From Kordia jejudonensis (lineage in GTDB: Bacteria > Bacteroidota > Bacteroidia > Flavobacteriales > Flavobacteriaceae), in NCBI RefSeq assembly GCF_001005315.1, contig NZ_LBMG01000019.1:1-64000 (forward strand): 64,000 nucleotides of DNA. Reading direction: 5' to 3'. The notes beneath the pieces are model-generated. The model did not search any database and was not told the origin of the DNA. It saw only the letters and a program-made list of their open reading frames with translations. Below are positions 17,538-26,097 of the stretch, one piece after another. Made by a program: the position numbers and the translations under genes. The stretch's first letter is position 1; each line of letters opens with the position of its first letter.

Positions 17538-18257
17538 TTATTTGAAAGCTTTTCTAGTGCGCTTTTTAAGTTTTGCAATTCTGTCTTTATAATACAATTT
17601 TAATTCGTCAACAAACGTATACGGATTTTTGTAGGTCATCAAAACAGTATAGGTTGATTTGCGTTTAATTTGGTGCAATTGTTCTTTGATCGTTTCAATC
17701 TCAGCTAGTAGATGTACTTGTGAATTTGCTTGAAGCTTCACATTGGCATTTCCTGCTAAAGAACGCAAAGACGTATCACTAAAAATATGTGCATGATAGG
17801 CTTGCAAAGCTTTCAAATCTCCTTCTTTATAAATTTGAATCAACTTCGTGGTTACTTCTGTAGCTAATTCGGTTTCTGTAGCTTGCAGTGAAAATTTGTC
17901 AGGATGCACATGAAACATTGCTTCTCTGTACAAGCGTTTCTTTTCTTGCGAATCTTCTTTTATAGCAGTTTTAGGTGTCGCTTTTTCAACAACATTCAAA
18001 CCTGTAGGCGCTACATAATTCTTTCCGCGTTGTTTTTGTAATTGTCGTTGCTGCTTCTTGGCACGTTTCAATTCCTTGTAAATTACAGTCAACTCCTGTA
18101 CTTCTAAAATTTCATCACCCAAATGTCGATACAAAAGTGTTTCAAACTCGGTAACTTTTTGTGTCACCGCAGCAAATTCTTTCTGCAACTGTTCCAATTG
18201 AATCTTTAAATCAATGGAATCAAGATTGGTTGTTATGGGAAGTTTTTCTTGTGACAT
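17538..18257 (-). CDS. J-domain-like protein with coiled coil
   Basis: 239 aa from the ATG at 18257; the frame is open a little further but only with a TTG start. Residues about 15-75 are a charged coiled coil (QLEQLQKEFAAV..., ELKRAKKQQRQLQKQ). A partial J-domain follows with KKRLYREAMFHVHPDKF, the HPD signature at 118-120 and a preceding basic helix II. The C-terminal half (about 140-239) is helical and basic. There is no Gly/Phe linker or zinc domain, so it is a J-like co-chaperone of unknown client, not DnaJ. Confidence 0.65.
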   Translation of the reverse strand: MSQEKLPITTNLDSIDLKIQLEQLQKEFAAVTQKVTEFETLLYRHLGDEILEVQELTVIYKELKRAKKQQRQLQKQRGKNYVAPTGLNVVEKATPKTAIKEDSQEKKRLYREAMFHVHPDKFSLQATETELATEVTTKLIQIYKEGDLKALQAYHAHIFSDTSLRSLAGNANVKLQANSQVHLLAEIETIKEQLHQIKRKSTYTVLMTYKNPYTFVDELKLYYKDRIAKLKKRTRKAFK

Positions 18258-18365
18258 CAAACAAAAATACAATACAAATTCTAAAAAGAAACCAACAGTT
18301 TGTCGGATGCTGAAAAATTATTCAAAAAATAAGTACCTTTAAAACATCAATCAATTATACACTAC

Positions 18366-19499
18366 ATGTACGCACACATAGAATCTACAGTTACAGCTAT
18401 TGTTTGTTTGGTAACTGCGTTTGTGATTCAGCGAATTTATGAGAAAGAGCGAAAGCAACAAAACAGAATTACCATAAGCGGTATCAAATGGTTTGGTTTG
18501 GCTATTTTTTCTTGGGGAATTGGTGCGTTTGTTACCTTGCTATCTTCAAACTACTTTGACTTTTCAACGAGTTCTAAATGGTTGATTTATTGGAGCGTAT
18601 GTATTTCCTTAATCAATTCATTATTTATATTATTATCCTTACCATCTATTGAACATCAAAAACAGCGAAACATGATTGTACGCATGGTACAGCGATTCTC
18701 TGTAAAAGAATTTATCATGTTATTCTGCGGCGTTTTTAGCATGATTGCATTTGTATTTATCGCTACATCATTTCGTAATCAAGACATTAACAATAGTTTT
18801 ATTTGGTTGATTGACATTCCAATTTCGTTGGTTGTTGCGCTTGCGTTACTATTTGAACTCAACAAAGCGTTCACAAGTAGAAACATGAAATTTATGTATT
18901 TACCCTGTTTTTCATTATTCATTTTGATTGTCATTGCAGTTTCGCATCGCATCATTCCGTATGAAATGGTACAAGAATACATTAGTTTGCCAAACTGGAG
19001 TTTACTCGGAATTATCACAGCACTTTCGTTTAAATTTATTTTCATCTTACTATTCTCAATTCTTTTATACAGTTGGAAATTCCTTTCGGAAAAAGAGCAG
19101 CAACAATCGAAATTTGTATTGCTTGAAACAGAACGAAATACGTTACAGCTTGAAATAGAAAAACTCAAAGTTGCCAATGAAAGCCATATTGACACCATTC
19201 AATCGTTAACGAAAAAGCTAGATCGAAAGAAAAAGAAAGTGGCGCAACTCAAAGAAGCTTCCAAAACCGAATTATCTGACCGACAGAAAGAAGTCTTGGC
19301 AAACTTAGGTGTTTGTGGCGCTAAAAAATCATACACAGAAATTGCGGAAGCCATGCACATTAGTGTTGATGGTTTCCAAGCGCATATCTATCAAATCAAG
19401 AAAATCCTCAAAATAAGTGGTACAGGAGGAAAAGAACAACTAATTTCGTACGCTACAGAAAATGATTTGTTGCAATTTGCTACGATTGATTGTGCATAA
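18366..19499 (+). CDS. Membrane-anchored LuxR-type HTH regulator
   Basis: 377 aa. Seven or so hydrophobic helices fill residues 1-240. A Lys/Glu-rich coiled coil (about 245-300) leads to a LuxR/GerE-like helix-turn-helix (LSDRQKEVLANL, KSYTEIAEAMHISVDGFQAHIYQIKKIL). The usual GerE 'V..VHR' recognition helix is altered to DGFQAHIYQIKK. It precedes the symporter gene by 159 bp on the same strand. The ligand and targets are unknown. Confidence 0.75.
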   Translation: MYAHIESTVTAIVCLVTAFVIQRIYEKERKQQNRITISGIKWFGLAIFSWGIGAFVTLLSSNYFDFSTSSKWLIYWSVCISLINSLFILLSLPSIEHQKQRNMIVRMVQRFSVKEFIMLFCGVFSMIAFVFIATSFRNQDINNSFIWLIDIPISLVVALALLFELNKAFTSRNMKFMYLPCFSLFILIVIAVSHRIIPYEMVQEYISLPNWSLLGIITALSFKFIFILLFSILLYSWKFLSEKEQQQSKFVLLETERNTLQLEIEKLKVANESHIDTIQSLTKKLDRKKKKVAQLKEASKTELSDRQKEVLANLGVCGAKKSYTEIAEAMHISVDGFQAHIYQIKKILKISGTGGKEQLISYATENDLLQFATIDCA

Positions 19500-19658
19500 T
19501 ACTACCAATTATATTTTTTAAAAATCCCTTTGTTTGTTTATAAAAGAAGCATGCTTAAGTGTATGCTTAACCCATTGTAAACACTAGAAACAGCACTGCG
19601 TAACCTTTTCTAAAACCTGATTAAATTTCATCTTCGTGCCAATCAAAAACACGAACAA

Positions 19659-21263
19659 ATGAAATCAGTACGATTAGTAAATCTAGCTTTCTTACTTCCT
19701 TTCGTTACATATGCGCAACAAGAATCATCATCAGTTGATGCGCAGATTAATGAAAACTTTAAAAATGCAACAAGTTGGTTTACCGATGCCATTTTTGCAG
19801 AAATACCCGTTACCAATGAAGTAGGAATTCCGTGGGTTTTAATCGTGCTGATTATTGGTGCAAGTTACTTTACAGGATATTTTAAATTTATCAATATTAG
19901 AGGATTTTTCACCGCGATCAAAGTTGTCAAAGGAACGTATGATGATTTAGAAGAAAACCACAAAGTGGAAGTTTCTAGCTCTGTTCATTTGACAGAAAAT
20001 AACGATCAGCCTGATACCATCCGAGTAGAAGGACAAGAAGGCGAAGTGTCACACTTTCAGGCACTCACAGCTGCATTGTCCGCAACCGTAGGATTGGGAA
20101 ATATTGCAGGAGTTGCCATTGCATTGTCCATTGGTGGACCTGGTGCCACTTTTTGGATGATTGTCGTTGGATTTTTAGGAATGGCGTCTAAATTTGTAGA
20201 ATGTACACTTGGCGTGAAATACAGAGAAGTAGATGAAAACGGTGTTGTTTTTGGTGGTCCAATGTATTACTTGCGCAAAGGTTTGCACGAAAAAGGCTTG
20301 AAACGACTCGGAAAAGTATTGGCGGTTGTCTTTGCAATTATGTGTATTGGCGGTTCGTTTGGTGGCGGAAACATGTTTCAGGTAAATCAGGCATTTCAAT
20401 TATTTCAATATGTAACTGGCGGCGAAGAAAGCTTTCTATATGGAAAAGGTTGGCTCTTTGGAATCATTATGGCAATCTGTGTGGGAATCGTCATTATTGG
20501 CGGCATCAAGAAAATTGCAAAAGTTACAGATAAAATCGTGCCAGTCATGGTTGCTGTATATGTACTTGCTATTTTTATCATTTTAGGCATCAACTATCAA
20601 AGTATTCCAGCGGCTTTTGGCGAAATATTTTATGGAGCATTCAGTTATGAAGGTGTTGCAGGCGGATTTATTGGCGTCATGATTCAAGGATTCAAACGCG
20701 CCGCATTTTCCAACGAAGCAGGAATTGGCTCGTCATCTATTGCGCATTCGGCTGTAAAAACTAAGTATGCAGCGAGTGAAGGTTTGGTGGCGTTATTAGA
20801 ACCGTTTATTGATACTGTAGTCGTTTGTACCATGACAGCGTTGGTATTAATCATTACAGGACAACTCAATGTAGGAACTGAGGTTTCTTTTGAACAAGGC
20901 GCCATTTTAACCTCAAATGCTTTAGAAAGTGGAATATCTTGGTTTCCATATGTACTAACCGTTGCGGTCATACTATTTGCCTTTTCTTCTATGATTTCAT
21001 GGTCGTATTACGGACATCAAGCGTGGTCATATTTATTTGGAAGAAGCAAAAAAGCAGAATACATTTACAAAACCATCTTTTGTATGTTTGTTGTCATTGG
21101 CGCGGCGGCAAGTTTACAAGCGGTCGTTGATTTTGCCGATGCAATGGTATTTTCTATGTTAGTGCCTAATATGATCGGATTGTTCATCTTAGCCCCAAAA
21201 GTAAAAGAAGAACTAAAACGGTATAAAGAAGCGATTCGTACTAAAAAAGCGACTACTGAATAG
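19659..21263 (+). CDS. Sodium:alanine symporter family (AGCS) transporter
   Basis: 534 aa. The first 20 residues look like a cleavable signal (FVTYAQQES), followed by a soluble stretch and about ten membrane helices. AGCS signatures are ATVGLGNIAGVAIALSIGGPGATFWM, GGPMYYLRKGL, and FKRAAFSNEAGIGSSSIAHSAVKT. It should import a small neutral amino acid (alanine or glycine) with sodium at the inner membrane. Its 3' end overlaps the convergent TlpA gene by 11 bp. It is slightly longer than typical at the N-terminus, as often in Bacteroidetes. Confidence 0.9.
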   Translation: MKSVRLVNLAFLLPFVTYAQQESSSVDAQINENFKNATSWFTDAIFAEIPVTNEVGIPWVLIVLIIGASYFTGYFKFINIRGFFTAIKVVKGTYDDLEENHKVEVSSSVHLTENNDQPDTIRVEGQEGEVSHFQALTAALSATVGLGNIAGVAIALSIGGPGATFWMIVVGFLGMASKFVECTLGVKYREVDENGVVFGGPMYYLRKGLHEKGLKRLGKVLAVVFAIMCIGGSFGGGNMFQVNQAFQLFQYVTGGEESFLYGKGWLFGIIMAICVGIVIIGGIKKIAKVTDKIVPVMVAVYVLAIFIILGINYQSIPAAFGEIFYGAFSYEGVAGGFIGVMIQGFKRAAFSNEAGIGSSSIAHSAVKTKYAASEGLVALLEPFIDTVVVCTMTALVLIITGQLNVGTEVSFEQGAILTSNALESGISWFPYVLTVAVILFAFSSMISWSYYGHQAWSYLFGRSKKAEYIYKTIFCMFVVIGAAASLQAVVDFADAMVFSMLVPNMIGLFILAPKVKEELKRYKEAIRTKKATTE

Positions 21264-22923
21264 GTGTTGCAACCTGTGTTTTATCAATAATCTTTTCGAA
21301 GGCGATTTCATCTGATGGACTTGGTGCGCTGTTAATCATTACGGTATTATTTTTATCAAATACTACATATCTTGGAATTTGATATACATTTAATGCTTTT
21401 GCCAAAGCTGATTTTCTGCCTTTTACTAACAAATATGAATTTCTAAAATGCAAATGATTTTTTAATTCTCTGCCTTTTTTTAACCATTTTTCACGATCGG
21501 AATCAATAGAAAGATATATCCACTCTACATTATTTTCAACGGAAAGTCGATCTTTAAACGGTTTACTCTCTTGAATCTGTTGCACACATGGTGAACACCA
21601 ACTTGCCCAAAAATCCACTACTTTTACACGTTTCTTGGAACGATTAAAAATATCTTGCAACGTTAACGTATCTCCTAAATGATTGATTATTTTGGCATTC
21701 AATGCAGATTCAGATAACTTAAAATCATAGGTTTGAATATCTTCTTTAATGTCTTCCATTTTATCACGAAATGACTTTTTATGACCTACAGTTTCTAAAT
21801 ATTCATCAATCACAGCAATCATGAAGTTTTTATTTTCAGAACCATATGCGAAACCTTTATTATAATAATCCCAAATCATGCGTCCAATACCATAATCTCT
21901 AATCGTTCCCTTAAAATTTTTCTCAATAAATACTTTTTCAGCAATCAAACGTTCTTTAGAAAAAGGAGTTGCATCCGATTGCACAAAATGATGTCGAATA
22001 AAAGCATTTAAGCTATTTTTAAAGAAGAAGGTATTTCGCATGGCATCAAAATCTTGAAAATCGGCTACTGTTAAATTTTCTAGATAATCATTGACATCAA
22101 ATAATCTTTTTTCGTTGAACTTTTCATTTTGGATTAAAAAAGGCAACACATTGTAATCATTCACATGTATTTGTTCATCTTCATATTTTTGTATTCTAGG
22201 ACTCACAAGATTATCATAATACTCAAACTTTAGCATTTTTTCATAAATACTCGTTATTCTTTGTGAAAGATTATATGTGCTTGCATATGTAGTTAAGAAT
22301 GTTTTTTTCTTTTCATAGATTGCTGTTATATCTTTTTTGTATAAAAATAAATCTCCTTGATAAGGAGATTTAGAATATTTTGGTGTATTTGCATCTAGTG
22401 CTAACGAGAAATTATTTTGTGCGGCATTTTTTCCTGTAAAAACAAGTTTTTCATTCTTTACTTCAAATTCAATGGTATCATTTGGAGCAATGTACATATT
22501 AGCAAAATACATCTTTTTATTGCCGCTCGGGAGAAATTCCATTAACATAGGAGCTTCTACATTAGTAAGTGTTAGTATAGCAGTATCATCAATAATCGTC
22601 TTTTCAATATCTTGATGCGGTTTCCCAAATAAATATGTATTGTTCATAATATTAGGACGCTTAAAAATGCCAGGATCATCAGATTTACCGAGAATAACAA
22701 TCCTGTTTTGTGGCTCTTTTTCTGAATTGAAATTCATCTTTTCTCCAAATTCAGTTTGGTTTTCCTCTTCTTTGGGAACAGATCGTTCAAAAGTTTCTGA
22801 AGCGTTAGAAATGTTGTGGAACATTGAAGAACTGACATCAATGGTATCCGACATATATACTTTTGATACAAAGACGTATCCAGCTGTTAATAAAACAGCG
22901 TAAATAATTAACTTTTTTGACAT
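21253..22923 (-). CDS. TlpA-family thioredoxin-like protein
   Basis: 556 aa. The N-terminus is a membrane anchor (LIIYAVLLTAGYVFVSKVYM). The middle (about 70-420) has DUF4369-like beta text and helices. The C-terminal TlpA/ResA thioredoxin domain carries WASWCSPC (C443 and C446) and a cis-Pro in QIPRYVVF. It faces the periplasm and handles thiol-disulfide exchange. It lies downstream of the VKOR-fusion and Cys-peptide genes on the same strand, separated by a terminator and its own upstream motif, so it probably belongs to the same physiological unit. Confidence 0.85.
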   Translation of the reverse strand: MSKKLIIYAVLLTAGYVFVSKVYMSDTIDVSSSMFHNISNASETFERSVPKEEENQTEFGEKMNFNSEKEPQNRIVILGKSDDPGIFKRPNIMNNTYLFGKPHQDIEKTIIDDTAILTLTNVEAPMLMEFLPSGNKKMYFANMYIAPNDTIEFEVKNEKLVFTGKNAAQNNFSLALDANTPKYSKSPYQGDLFLYKKDITAIYEKKKTFLTTYASTYNLSQRITSIYEKMLKFEYYDNLVSPRIQKYEDEQIHVNDYNVLPFLIQNEKFNEKRLFDVNDYLENLTVADFQDFDAMRNTFFFKNSLNAFIRHHFVQSDATPFSKERLIAEKVFIEKNFKGTIRDYGIGRMIWDYYNKGFAYGSENKNFMIAVIDEYLETVGHKKSFRDKMEDIKEDIQTYDFKLSESALNAKIINHLGDTLTLQDIFNRSKKRVKVVDFWASWCSPCVQQIQESKPFKDRLSVENNVEWIYLSIDSDREKWLKKGRELKNHLHFRNSYLLVKGRKSALAKALNVYQIPRYVVFDKNNTVMINSAPSPSDEIAFEKIIDKTQVATPIQ

Positions 22924-22980
22924 GAGATGTAATGTAGTTAAAAAGCGTGACTAAATGTAAGATATTATTTTCAATACTTA

Positions 22981-22996
22981 TTACGGATAACCGTAA
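22981..22996. promoter_or_regulatory. TTACGGATAACCGTAA palindrome (site c)
   Basis: A perfect 6-bp inverted repeat TTACGG/CCGTAA with ATAA between, 58 bp upstream of the TlpA ATG. The minus strand has TACATTTA, a near -7 element, at 22952-22959, which places the palindrome near -33. Confidence 0.4.
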
Positions 22997-23025
22997 TTAT
23001 AAATATTTGATTATCAAAATATTAA

Positions 23026-23052
23026 AAAAGGCAGTTTGCTAAGCTACCTTTT
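23026..23052 (-). terminator. Terminator after the Cys-rich peptide gene
   Basis: On the minus strand AAAAGGTAG pairs with CTGCCTTTT (one U-G pair) around a 9-nt loop, followed by T-rich sequence. It ends the VKOR-fusion/peptide unit 22 bp after the peptide stop. Confidence 0.65.
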
Positions 23053-23073
23053 CTTTCAAATCAGGATTAAAAA

Positions 23074-23286
23074 TTAGTTACCACCACCGGAGCAAATTTT
23101 TGCACCTCCTTTTGAACCTTCACAAGCTTTATCCATTTCGCTGCAGTCGTTAACAGCCACTTCATCACCATTATTACATAAAACATAGGCTCCATCTCCT
23201 TGAATAAATGCGCCATTTCCAGCAATAATAGTTTTCATTTCATCTCTACTTAATTGGTTTTTAGAGTTTTTAAGGTTGATTTTCAT
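23074..23286 (-). CDS. Cys-rich peptide precursor next to VKOR fusion
   Basis: 70 aa. The leader is MKINLKNSKNQLSRDEMKTI, ending IIAGNG, a Gly-rich processing-like site. The core has four Cys (CNNGDE, DCSEMDKACEG, KICSGGGN) and ends in a Gly run. It starts 12 bp after the stop of the pseudo-C39/VKOR/thioredoxin gene and is followed by a terminator, so they are one operon. The even Cys number suits disulfide folding by that enzyme (inference). Confidence 0.75.
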   Translation of the reverse strand: MKINLKNSKNQLSRDEMKTIIAGNGAFIQGDGAYVLCNNGDEVAVNDCSEMDKACEGSKGGAKICSGGGN

Positions 23287-23298
23287 AATAAAATATAA

Positions 23299-24918
23299 TT
23301 AAATAATTGTGTCTACTCTATTAATAGCTTTTCGACTTTCCGCTAGTTGAATTGTATGATCGTGTATGATTTCTTCAATAAAATAGTTGAGATCTGTGAT
23401 AGAATACATTTCAGGAAACTTGTATCCATTGATTATTAATAAAGGAGTAAATGTCAATTGATGATCGACAAAATAGGAGCGATGCTTCTGTAACATTCGG
23501 TCAACTTCGAACGAATCAAACGTGTGCGAATGCTTTTGAAGCCAATGCGCTAAATTCTTTTCTTCATACCATGCGTCCAAAGCTTTCATAAATGCTTTCA
23601 CTCCATATGTTTGATATGTATACACAAGCTGCTGTACAAGTTGTGACGCTTCATTACGATTTTTATGGATGTCAAAATTGAAAAATAGTCGAATACAAAC
23701 ATCATTTTCATGTCGTTCCAATATATTCTTCAACATGAAATACGGAGCTTCACAAAATCCGCAAAAAGGGTTTGTGACAAACTCCAAGGTAAGTTTTGCT
23801 TTTTCGTTTCCAAAAATTAAAGCGGTTTGAGGTACTACAGTAATTGGGTTGGAAATTAGGGTGTTTTTAAAAAGTAAATAATTCTTTTTAAACGTGATCG
23901 CTTTACGTTCAGCAGTTTCTAAACGATTAATTTTAACATATGAATCTTTTATAAAATACCATAAAAGTACGATGATTCCTAAGCTGAAAACAGAAACAGT
24001 ATACTCAAAAAAAGTAATCTCAGAAGTATTATTTTGATGAAAAACGAATACGTATAGTAATTCTCCAAGAATAATTCCTCCAATAGAAATACAGATAGTA
24101 CACCATTTTTTAGCAATGAATTTTTGATAATATAAAGAAAGTATCAAAATTGGAACAGCCGCAAGAAGCATGATACTTTGCAACTGAAAAAAGATGTCAA
24201 AATTGGTTGTGAATCCAAAAATGAAAAAAAGCACAATTTGAAAACTAAAAAAAGTAATGCTTACATCACTAAAATTGATAAAGTCTAAAAATTTCCAATG
24301 TGTGGAATGGACGATTTCGGAACAATTTTCAGATGTTGCGCCGTGACAAAAAGAGTTGAAAATTGTATGCTCAATCTTAAAAAGATGTTTTAGAGCAATT
24401 ACGGAAAGAAAAAATCCGATAGCAGGAAATAGTAGAAATAAAAATTGTTCAGTAATAAGCAAATGTTGCTTTACTAGTGCTAAAAAGGATAAAAAACAGA
24501 CAAGAGTTACTGCATGAATAAATGTAAAAGAACTTAGTTTTTTCTGAAGTGCTGTATTTTCGGCAACTAAAAAAACAATGCCTTTCCATTTCTTTACAAA
24601 AGCTTCTTTTGAAAAAATAGTCTTTTTAGAATTTTGATAGACGATAAATTCATGATTTGTATCATGTGTTTCCACATAGCTTAATGTATCTTCTTTTGTA
24701 TCTTTGAGTTTCGTAATGAAATTAGTTGGTAACGAATCAATTTCACTTGCATGCACATGCAAAGCAGCATTTGCAACCTGAAACAAATTCAATGTATCGC
24801 TAAGAGCTGCTAAAGAAGGAAAATCGGGATGCGACTCAAGCTGGAAAGCAAACTCTTTTTGATCTAAATGAATATTCATTTTCTTCAAATACAAAAACAA
24901 TAATCTATAAATAGTCAT
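23299..24918 (-). CDS. Pseudo-C39 / VKOR / thioredoxin fusion membrane protein
   Basis: 539 aa. Residues 1-120 resemble a C39 peptidase domain (HPDFPSLAALSDTLNLFQV, EFIVYQNSKK, WKGIVFLVAE) but the CG catalytic Cys is absent. Residues about 130-325 form a vitamin K epoxide reductase domain with membrane helices; all four VKOR Cys are present (loop pair C191 and C199, active CTIC C273-C276). Residues about 340-539 are a DsbA/thioredoxin-like domain with CGFC (C386-C389). There is no ABC ATPase part. The domain order suggests a membrane oxidase that makes disulfides via quinone and may recognise GG-leader peptides. It heads an operon with a Cys-rich peptide. Confidence 0.85.
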   Translation of the reverse strand: MTIYRLLFLYLKKMNIHLDQKEFAFQLESHPDFPSLAALSDTLNLFQVANAALHVHASEIDSLPTNFITKLKDTKEDTLSYVETHDTNHEFIVYQNSKKTIFSKEAFVKKWKGIVFLVAENTALQKKLSSFTFIHAVTLVCFLSFLALVKQHLLITEQFLFLLFPAIGFFLSVIALKHLFKIEHTIFNSFCHGATSENCSEIVHSTHWKFLDFINFSDVSITFFSFQIVLFFIFGFTTNFDIFFQLQSIMLLAAVPILILSLYYQKFIAKKWCTICISIGGIILGELLYVFVFHQNNTSEITFFEYTVSVFSLGIIVLLWYFIKDSYVKINRLETAERKAITFKKNYLLFKNTLISNPITVVPQTALIFGNEKAKLTLEFVTNPFCGFCEAPYFMLKNILERHENDVCIRLFFNFDIHKNRNEASQLVQQLVYTYQTYGVKAFMKALDAWYEEKNLAHWLQKHSHTFDSFEVDRMLQKHRSYFVDHQLTFTPLLIINGYKFPEMYSITDLNYFIEEIIHDHTIQLAESRKAINRVDTII

Positions 24919-24969
24919 TAAATTCTTTTAAAAATTTAAGCTAATATATTTATTGATTTGTAAGAAAAA

Positions 24970-25023
24970 TTACGGTTTTTCTCAATAAATGAAAAAATAC
25001 TTATAAATAAGGATAAAACCGTA
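24970..25023. promoter_or_regulatory. TTACGGTTTT...AAAACCGTA inverted repeat (site d)
   Basis: TTACGGTTTT (24970-24979) and AAAACCGTA (25015-25023) form a wide inverted repeat 52 bp upstream of the VKOR-fusion ATG. Same motif class as sites a-c. Confidence 0.35.
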
Positions 25024-25159
25024 GCTATTTTTAATGAGTTTTAGGTGTTGATTTTCAGTGTTCTATAATTTTTAGAATCCATAAATTTGTAATTTTAGAA
25101 AATAAATGCATCTTTTTTAATCGTTTCACGTCTACTGTGTGAACTTTAAAATTTGTAAG

Positions 25160-25267
25160 ATGATGGAAAATCATAAAAACTGTACGTGCCACTGCACGAG
25201 TTGTAAAAATGGACAATGCAATCAATGTACTTGCGAAAACTGTACATGTGTAGATTGTAATTGTTAA
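25160..25267 (+). CDS. 35-aa metallothionein-like Cys-rich protein
   Basis: Read directly: ATG at 25160 (a second ATG follows at once), stop TAA at 25265-25267. Of 35 residues 11 are Cys, at 8, 10, 12, 15, 20, 23, 25, 28, 30, 33 and 35, in repeated CxC and CxxC spacing (CTCHCTSC, CTCENCTC, CVDCNC), plus two His. There is no leader or signal peptide, so it should stay in the cytosol. The pattern is that of a metal-binding mini-protein. It lies 129 bp upstream of a SigZ-like sigma factor whose tail is also Cys-rich, on the same strand. A regulatory leader peptide is an alternative. Confidence 0.65.
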   Translation: MMENHKNCTCHCTSCKNGQCNQCTCENCTCVDCNC

Positions 25268-25300
25268 ATAACGTAAGTTCGAAGTGAAAAATTTAGTTTG

Positions 25301-25322
25301 ATACTTCTCTTTTCCGAAGTAT
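25301..25322 (+). other. Hairpin between Cys-rich mini-protein and sigZ
   Basis: ATACTTC (25301-25307) and GAAGTAT (25316-25322) form a perfect 7-bp stem with an 8-nt loop in the mini-protein/sigZ spacer. Its position before a second, terminator-like hairpin raises the possibility of RNA-level control. Confidence 0.45.
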
Positions 25323-25357
25323 AGACTCATATCGAACCAATGTTAACTACTATACAG

Positions 25358-25391
25358 AAAGCCTGAATATTTTTCTATTTGGGCTTTTTTA
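25358..25391 (+). terminator. Terminator-like hairpin just before sigZ
   Basis: AAAGCC (25358-25363) pairs with GGCTTT (25382-25387), followed by more T. It ends only a few bases before the sigZ start region. It may end the mini-protein transcript or attenuate sigZ. Confidence 0.5.
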
Positions 25392-25395
25392 AAAA

Positions 25396-25944
25396 ATGAA
25401 ACGTATGACCACAACAGAAATTTGGGAAACCTATGCAAAAGATGTACAACGCTTGATTATGAATAAAGTAAAAGATGTTCAAATTACAGATGATTTGGTA
25501 CAAGAAGTTTTCATAAAAGTGCATACAAAATTAGAAACTGTGCAAGACGAACGCAAAGTGAAATCTTGGTTGCTAAGTGTGAGCCGAAATACAGTACTAG
25601 ATTATTTTAGGAAATCAAATACGGAAGTTCCGTTAGAAAAAGAAGAAACAATTGTAGGAGAAGAAACGTATGCACATTCTGAAAAAGACTGTTTGCCAGG
25701 CATCATTAAAAACCTACCCAAAAAATATAGAAATCCATTATTACTTTCAGACATCAAAGGTTTGAAACAAGCCGAAATTGCAGCTCAACTCAACTTGCCG
25801 CTTGCCACTGTAAAATCGCAAATACAACGCGGAAGAAAACTCATTGTGCAAGGTTATATGGATTGTTGCGATTATAAACTTAACGAGAAAGGTTTCCTTA
25901 CGGGAGAAGTTAAAGACAAAAAACAATGTAAAGTGTGCAATTAG
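25396..25944 (+). CDS. sigZ: SigZ-like RNA polymerase sigma factor with Cys-rich tail
   Basis: 182 aa, sigma-70 family ECF type. Region 2 includes DDLVQEVFIKVHTKL and VKSWLLSVSRNTVLDYFRK; region 4 includes NLPKKYRNPLLLSDIKGLKQAEIAAQLNLPLATVKSQIQRGRK. After region 4 comes a tail of about 29 residues, GYMDCCDY...KQCKVCN, with Cys at 157, 158, 178 and 181. This CC...CxxC set could bind a metal or form a redox switch. A second in-frame ATG at 25405 is an alternative start. No anti-sigma gene is adjacent. Confidence 0.85.
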   Translation: MKRMTTTEIWETYAKDVQRLIMNKVKDVQITDDLVQEVFIKVHTKLETVQDERKVKSWLLSVSRNTVLDYFRKSNTEVPLEKEETIVGEETYAHSEKDCLPGIIKNLPKKYRNPLLLSDIKGLKQAEIAAQLNLPLATVKSQIQRGRKLIVQGYMDCCDYKLNEKGFLTGEVKDKKQCKVCN

Positions 25945-26097
25945 TGTTGTACAGCACGTTGAAACACATTCAAGATTCTCAAAATCAAAAACATAATTAG
26001 AAAGCTTGTTTCACGAGTTGTCAAGAAAATATTTTCAAATTTTAAAAAAGCTTTATTGGAAAATTGTATTTTAGGCGTGCAACAACACTAACTGACC

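Noticed and set aside
23299-24918. C39 peptidase-containing ABC exporter
   Set aside because: No Walker motifs or ABC signature, and the catalytic Cys of C39 is missing; the body is VKOR plus thioredoxin.
25055-25330. 91-codon minus-strand frame over the 11-Cys mini-protein
   Set aside because: No leader, domain or start context; the plus-strand Cys pattern is far less likely by chance.
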